Shown here piece by piece: positions 6,540 through 9,598 of a stretch of DNA of 9,598 nucleotides. The stretch comes from SZUA-430 sp036840015. Its GTDB lineage: Bacteria > Pseudomonadota > Alphaproteobacteria > Micropepsales > Micropepsaceae. The translations under genes were made by a program, and so were the position numbers. The stretch lies in NCBI GenBank assembly GCA_036840015.1, contig DAISVV010000126.1:1-9598 (forward strand), read 5' to 3'. The notes beneath the pieces are model-generated. The model did no database searches, was not told where the DNA came from, and saw nothing but the letters and a program-made list of their open reading frames with translations. Numbering within the stretch: the first letter of the stretch is position 1; every line of letters begins with the position of its first letter.

Positions 6540-7121
6540 TCACTGCCCGGCGTCGAGCTTCCTGATCTCGGCGTCGAGCGCGTCGGCGGCCTCGCGGTTC
6601 AGCCACAACACGCCCCCGAAGACGCCTCCCATGACCAGCGGCCCAAGGATGCCGAAGGTGAGGGCTGAAGGGATGTTTCCCTCTGCCACGATGCCAAGCA
6701 CCGCGGCGATCCACGACAGGGCCACGCCTGGGACAAGCGGTGACAGGTACCAGAGCCAGACATTGCGCAATGCATCACGCTGGCGGACGAGCTGGGTCCG
6801 GTGGAACCGTGTCCAGTCGGCGACAAGGCAGACCTCGTCGATGGTAGCGCCACGCGCCTGCCGGTGGAGCTGCCACATCACAAAGGCAACGCCGGCGGCC
6901 GTGAGAAGCAGGCCGAGCCGCGCCAGCGTGCCTTCTGCGACGATGGCAATGCCCGTGAATACGACAATGAGCAGGGCGCCCACGATGTGCTCTCGCATGT
7001 TACGTGCGGCAATCCGGCCCTGGAATGACGAGGCATGGGTGCGGATGTCATCAAGGCTCATCGTGAAAGTCTCCTGCGGTTGATGGGTCCAGATCTTGCG
7101 GGCGGTATCGTGGTCAGCCAT
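6540..7121 (-). CDS. Four-helix membrane protein, putative ECF sigma regulator
   Basis: A 193-residue polytopic protein encoded directly behind an ECF sigma factor, overlapping its last codons by 8 nt, so the two are translationally coupled. A good ribosome site (GGGAGG in the coding strand, inside the end of the sigma gene) precedes the ATG at 7121. The soluble N-terminus (1-42) contains IWTHQPQETFTMSLDDIRTHA (10-30) and an amphipathic basic stretch to NMREH (41-45). Hydrophobic segments are at about 45-62, 68-84, 122-145 and 153-174, and the C-terminus is charged. I remember similar proteins next to ECF sigma factors in other proteobacteria. The inferred role is a membrane anti-sigma factor using its cytoplasmic N-terminal helix. 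No HxxxCxxC zinc-binding anti-sigma motif is present, so it is not a ZAS-type regulator. Met21 is a possible alternative start. Confidence 0.7.
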   Translation of the reverse strand: MADHDTARKIWTHQPQETFTMSLDDIRTHASSFQGRIAARNMREHIVGALLIVVFTGIAIVAEGTLARLGLLLTAAGVAFVMWQLHRQARGATIDEVCLVADWTRFHRTQLVRQRDALRNVWLWYLSPLVPGVALSWIAAVLGIVAEGNIPSALTFGILGPLVMGGVFGGVLWLNREAADALDAEIRKLDAGQ

Positions 7122-7626
7122 TGGGGGCCTCCCTGAAAAGGCGTGAGAGAAGCGTCTTGATGCGCGATATGCGGGTTGCGATTGCGCCGGGCGACAGGCC
7201 GGTGACCTCACCGATGGCGGCGGCATCGAGCCCCTCGAGATAGAGTGTCATGATGGTGCGGTCCGGGTTCTCCAGCCGGTCGACCAGCGCCACGATCTTC
7301 TTGAGGGCCAGATCCTGCTCGACCCGTTCGGCGGTATCGCCTGAGGCGATGTCCTCGACCCCATCGAGCGTCACAAGCGGTGCGTTGCGCCGTCGTTCGT
7401 TGTTCACGTGGTTGGCTGCCACGTTGGTCGCGATGCGGTAGATCCATGTCCGCTCCGAGCACCGGCCGTCATAGAGCCTGTGGCTTTTCCAAATCGCGAC
7501 ATGCATGTCCTGGAGCACGTCGCGACGGCGGTCTGGGTCAGCCTCGCAGGTGCGGGCGATGCGCTGGAGGGCTGCCCCCCACTCAGCGGCCATGCGGGCG
7601 TACCACGCGTCCTGTTCCTTGCTCAT
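7114..7626 (-). CDS. ECF-family RNA polymerase sigma factor
   Basis: A 170-residue extracytoplasmic-function sigma factor with only regions 2 and 4. Region 2 covers about 13-80: DPDRRRDVLQDMHVAIWKS (30-48) is the 2.1/2.2 core-binding part, and SERTWIYRIATNVAANHVNNERRR (57-80) is the 2.3/2.4 part that melts and recognises the -10 element. After a linker (81-105), region 4 covers about 108-165, with the helix-turn-helix AAAIGEVTGLSPGAIATRISRIKTLL (135-160) reading the -35. There is no SnoaL or other C-terminal extension. The membrane protein gene overlaps its stop, the usual layout for a sigma factor with its regulator. The ATG at 7626 has no clear Shine-Dalgarno. A divergent 63-nt gap to the SMP-30 gene must hold both promoters; I could not identify an autoregulated ECF promoter there with confidence. 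Confidence 0.9.
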   Translation of the reverse strand: MSKEQDAWYARMAAEWGAALQRIARTCEADPDRRRDVLQDMHVAIWKSHRLYDGRCSERTWIYRIATNVAANHVNNERRRNAPLVTLDGVEDIASGDTAERVEQDLALKKIVALVDRLENPDRTIMTLYLEGLDAAAIGEVTGLSPGAIATRISRIKTLLSRLFREAPNG

Positions 7627-7689
7627 GATAGGGTAGACATTGGCGCCGGGGATTTCTTACGGTGGGTTCCACCTCGAGGGGCTTTTACC

Positions 7690-8604
7690 ATGGCGGATGT
7701 TGAACTGGTCCAGCGCGAGCAGGCGCTTGTTGGCGAGGGGCCTGTGTGGGTGGCCGCCGAAGGCGCCTTGTGGTGGCTCGACATCAAGGGGCAGAGGCTG
7801 TTCCGATACGATGCGTCCTCGGGGGCGGCGCGCAGCTGGGCCATGCCCGAGCGGATCGGGGCTGCCATACCGGATGGCGCGGGCGGGTTCGTGCTTCTGG
7901 GCAAGACGGGTGTGTGGCGGTCTCGCCTGCCGTTTGACCGCTTCACCAAGGTGTCGGCGCCCGACAGCGACCGGCCCGGCAACCGCTTCAACGATGCCAA
8001 GTGCGATCCGGCAGGCCGCCTGTGGGGCGGCAGCATGGATGATGACGAGCGGGCGGCCTCGGGCCGGCTCTACCGGTTCGATACGCTCGAGACGCCGGTG
8101 CGCGTGAAGGACAATGTCAATCTCTCGAACGGCCTGGGGTGGAGCCCTGACGGGCGCACGATGTATTTCGTCGAGACGATGCGGCGCGTGATCTGGGCGC
8201 ATGACTATGATGTGGCGAGCGGCGAGGCCGGACAGCCTCGCGTGCTCGTCCAAATCCCGGAGGCCGACGGTTTTGCCGACGGGATGTGCGTGGACGAGGC
8301 GGGATGCCTGTGGCTTGCGCATTGGGGCGGGGCGCGTGTGACGCGCTTCACGCCGCAGGGCGTGGTCGACCGCGTGGTCAGGTTGCCGGTGCCGCAGGTG
8401 GCCAGCTGTGCCTTCGGGGGCGCGGGGCTTGATACGCTCTATGTGACCACGGCGGCCGTGGGGCTTGATGCGGCGGCGCTTCAGGCGGCACCGCTGTCGG
8501 GCAGCCTGTTTGCGTTCCGGCCCGGGGTGCGGGGATGTCCTGTGGCCAATTTCGGTGACAGTGCACTCAATTCTCCGGGAGCTGTACACTCTCGTCTGAA
8601 TTGA
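7690..8604 (+). CDS. SMP-30/gluconolactonase/LRE-like protein with repeat-derived C-terminus
   Basis: A 304-residue six-bladed beta-propeller of the SMP-30/regucalcin/gluconolactonase family, probably a metal-dependent sugar lactonase in the cytoplasm. The divalent metal ligands expected from regucalcin are visible: Glu16 in GEGPVW, Asn147 in LSNGLGWSPDG (145-155) and Asp197 in FADGMCVDEAG (195-205). Asn101 in NRFNDAKCDPAGRLWGG is the usual substrate-side residue. The start at 7690 has GAGGGG 9 nt upstream; extension toward 7408 would run antisense through the sigma gene. The family normally ends shortly after a GxxGxPVA-F motif. Here the frame after GCPVAN (281-287) runs into the palindromic element, which encodes the last 18 or so residues (NFGDSALNSPGAVHSRLN) and the TGA stop. 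The native C-terminus was therefore probably replaced or extended by insertion. Confidence 0.88.
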   Translation: MADVELVQREQALVGEGPVWVAAEGALWWLDIKGQRLFRYDASSGAARSWAMPERIGAAIPDGAGGFVLLGKTGVWRSRLPFDRFTKVSAPDSDRPGNRFNDAKCDPAGRLWGGSMDDDERAASGRLYRFDTLETPVRVKDNVNLSNGLGWSPDGRTMYFVETMRRVIWAHDYDVASGEAGQPRVLVQIPEADGFADGMCVDEAGCLWLAHWGGARVTRFTPQGVVDRVVRLPVPQVASCAFGGAGLDTLYVTTAAVGLDAAALQAAPLSGSLFAFRPGVRGCPVANFGDSALNSPGAVHSRLN

Positions 8605-8636
8605 TCCACGAATTGAGTGCACTGTCACCGAAATTG
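8547..8636. repeat. Palindromic element, copy 3
   Basis: A 90-bp element with the longest perfect arms in the window: 27 bp, 8547-8573 against 8610-8636, built on TTTCGGTGACAGTGCACT extended to CAATTC at the inner end and CAA at the outer end. The 36-nt interior has no clean secondary stem. The left arm and most of the interior are translated as the C-terminus of the SMP-30-like protein, whose TGA (8602-8604) lies inside. The element ends 14 nt before the MarC-family start. Confidence 0.95.
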
Positions 8637-8650
8637 ATGTTGGAGTGAGC

Positions 8651-9289
8651 ATGCTCGAGATCTTCCTTGCCTCCCTCGTCACGTTCTTTGTCGTCATCGA
8701 CCCGCCGGGTTGCATTCCCCTGTTCACCTCGCTGACCAAGGACATGCCGCTGGCCTGGCGCCATCGCATGGCGTGGAAGAGCGTGATGATCGCCACCTGC
8801 ATCCTGTTCGGCTTTGCCTTTGCCGGGGAGTGGGTCCTGGACAAGCTGCATGTCAGCCTTGACGCGTTCCGTATCGCGGGCGGGCTGCTGCTCTTCATCA
8901 TCGCGCTCGACATGCTGTTCGAGACGCGCAAGCAGCGGCGCGAGGCGCGTAACGAGAAACTCCTCGAGGAGCAGCGCGCGCATCCGGGCTCGCACGAGGA
9001 TATCTCGGTCTTCCCGTTGGCCATTCCGCTGATCGCGGGGCCGGGGTCGATCGCCTCGATCATGCTGCTGTTCTCCAAGCATGGCGATGTCGATGCGCGC
9101 GTGGCGGTGCTTGCGGGGGCGAGCGTGAACCTGATCGCGACGCTTGTCGTCTTCCTCGTGGCGGCGCGCATCAGCAACATCATGAGCGAGACGCTGGCCG
9201 TCATCGTGACGAAGGTGTTCGGCATCATCCTGGCGGCGCTGGCCGCGCAGTTCACGATTGACGGTATCAAGAGCGCGTTCAATCTCTGA
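8651..9289 (+). CDS. MarC family integral membrane protein
   Basis: A 212-residue inner-membrane protein of the MarC family (related to SnatA-type small neutral amino-acid transporters). Six hydrophobic helices are visible at about 3-26, 43-63, 72-90, 118-141, 150-173 and 182-203. Family marks include VVIDPPGCIPLFTSLT (14-29), FRIAGGLLLFIIALDMLF (73-90) and FPLAIPLIAGPGSIASIMLL (121-140), the last being the second-half signature. A charged cytoplasmic loop (91-117) joins the two three-helix halves. E. coli MarC has no proven transport substrate, so transport of small amino acids or metabolites is inferred. The ATG at 8651 is supported by GGAG 5 nt upstream; the GTG at 8645 would overlap that site. 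It stands between two copies of the palindromic element, one ending 14 nt before its start and one beginning 5 nt after its stop. Confidence 0.9.
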   Translation: MLEIFLASLVTFFVVIDPPGCIPLFTSLTKDMPLAWRHRMAWKSVMIATCILFGFAFAGEWVLDKLHVSLDAFRIAGGLLLFIIALDMLFETRKQRREARNEKLLEEQRAHPGSHEDISVFPLAIPLIAGPGSIASIMLLFSKHGDVDARVAVLAGASVNLIATLVVFLVAARISNIMSETLAVIVTKVFGIILAALAAQFTIDGIKSAFNL

Positions 9290-9294
9290 AGCTA

Positions 9295-9380
9295 ATTTCG
9301 GTGACAGTGCACTCAATTCCTGTTCCGACCGGCCAAGCGATGCATCGCCTGTCGGGAATTGAGTGCACTGTCACCGAAAT
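9295..9380. repeat. Palindromic element, copy 4, between convergent genes
   Basis: An 86-bp element with perfect 26-bp arms (9295-9320 and 9355-9380) on the core TTTCGGTGACAGTGCACT, extended to CAATTCC. Inner stems are CGAC (9326-9329) with GTCG (9351-9354), and the palindrome GCGATGCATCGC (9337-9348). It fills almost the whole gap between the MarC-family stop (9289) and the convergent dadA stop (9383-9385). It is therefore well placed to act as a bidirectional transcript end, although no T-tract follows it on either strand. Confidence 0.95.
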
Positions 9381-9382
9381 CA

Positions 9383-9598
9383 TCAGAAGCGGTCGAGGCT
9401 GTAGTCGGCCAGCGGCAGGGCTGGCGGTCCGCCTCCCGCGATCATGTCGGCGACAAGGCGCGCGGTGCCCATGCAGGTGGTCCAGCCGATGTGGCCGTGG
9501 CCCGTGTTGAGCCACAGGTTGCGGTACATGGTGGGGCTTGCCGTCGGCACGCCGTCGGCGCTCATGGGCCGCAGTCCTGTCCAGGGTGTGATGTTTTC
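9383..9598 (-). CDS. dadA: D-amino-acid dehydrogenase (DadA-like), C-terminal part
   Basis: The last 71 residues of an FAD-dependent D-amino-acid dehydrogenase; the rest lies beyond the window. The reading frame enters at the window edge with ENITPWTGLRPMSADGVPTA, the conserved GLRPMxxDGxP segment of the DAO/DadA oxidoreductases. It continues with NLWLNTGHGHIGWTTCMGTARLVADMI, the C-terminal flavin-contacting segment (NTGHGxxGWT) that closes the FAD-binding domain. The final residues (PLADYSLDRF) match the usual DadA ending. DadA oxidises D-amino acids, typically D-alanine to pyruvate, passing electrons to the membrane quinone pool. No alanine racemase gene is visible here. The stop codon is 3 nt from the palindromic element. 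The family call is strong; which D-amino acid is used cannot be seen. Confidence 0.85.
   Translation of the reverse strand, partial: ENITPWTGLRPMSADGVPTASPTMYRNLWLNTGHGHIGWTTCMGTARLVADMIAGGGPPALPLADYSLDRF

Noticed and set aside
7631..7670. Possible autoregulated ECF promoter (GGAACC on the minus strand at 7670-7665)
   Set aside because: The -35-like GGAACC is attractive, but no CGTT/TCTA-type -10 element lies 16-17 nt downstream; the nearest candidate (TGTCTA) is about 10 nt too far.
8613..8641. Outward-facing promoter supplied by the element arm (TTGAGT as -35)
   Set aside because: TTGAGT is present in copies 3 and 4, but the bases about 17 nt further out (GATGTT, CATCAG) do not resemble a -10 box, so no promoter is supported.
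7657..9282. Open frame of 541 codons on the minus strand, the longest in the window
   Set aside because: It runs antisense through the SMP-30-like and MarC-family genes and both arms of copy 3. Its translation is rich in Arg, Pro and Ser with no recognisable domain, as expected from the mirror frame of GC-rich genes.
2948..9380. Integron cassette array with attC-like sites after each gene
   Set aside because: A palindrome following genes is reminiscent of attC, but the arms lack GTTRRRY/RYYYAAC core sites, the arms are perfect instead of bulged, the genes are on both strands and several genes have no element after them.
4998..9380. CRISPR-like repeats
   Set aside because: The copies are kilobases apart with genes between them and are inverted pairs, not regularly spaced direct repeats.

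Overview
The window is GC-rich, densely coded bacterial chromosome. High-GC codon use, short intergenic gaps and the protein families present (MAPEG, DUF3667, an ECF sigma factor with a polytopic membrane partner, SMP-30, DadA) suggest an alphaproteobacterium, perhaps of the Sphingomonadales. That placement is an inference from gene content, because the window holds no rRNA or other marker gene.

Layout. 1-310: the 3' end of an unrecognised acidic protein. 358-1251: a Mak-type ROK fructokinase. 1317-1985: a DUF6928 protein whose DNA is visibly less GC-rich than its surroundings. 2036-2953: a secreted PHB-depolymerase/LpqC-like esterase. 3054-3980: a DUF3667 zinc-ribbon membrane protein. 4045-4488: a MAPEG membrane protein followed by a likely intrinsic terminator. 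4615-4989: a VOC/glyoxalase-fold protein. 5119-6054: a secreted alpha/beta hydrolase. 6079-6510: a PaaI-like hotdog thioesterase. All of these are on the + strand. On the - strand, 7624-7114 encodes an ECF sigma factor, overlapped by 8 nt by a four-helix membrane protein (7121-6540) that is probably its regulator. Divergent from it on the + strand are an SMP-30/gluconolactonase-like protein (7690-8604) and a MarC-family membrane protein (8651-9289). The window ends in the C-terminal part of D-amino-acid dehydrogenase on the - strand (9598-9383).

The genes look like small independent housekeeping and accessory units, not one pathway. The only tight couplings are the sigma factor with its membrane partner, and the hydrolase with the thioesterase (24 nt apart).

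The most notable feature is a family of four palindromic elements of about 82-90 bp (2948-3029, 4998-5083, 8547-8636, 9295-9380). Three have perfect inverted arms of 20-27 bp built on TTTCGGTGACAGTGCACT; the first is a decayed copy. Every copy sits directly at the 3' end of a coding sequence, and two copies contain the stop codon of the gene they follow. The interiors differ in sequence, yet three of the four can form further nested stems. This looks like a REP/MITE-type element family, possibly mobilised by a REP-associated (Y1) transposase elsewhere in the genome, with likely secondary effects on transcript ends and protein C-termini.
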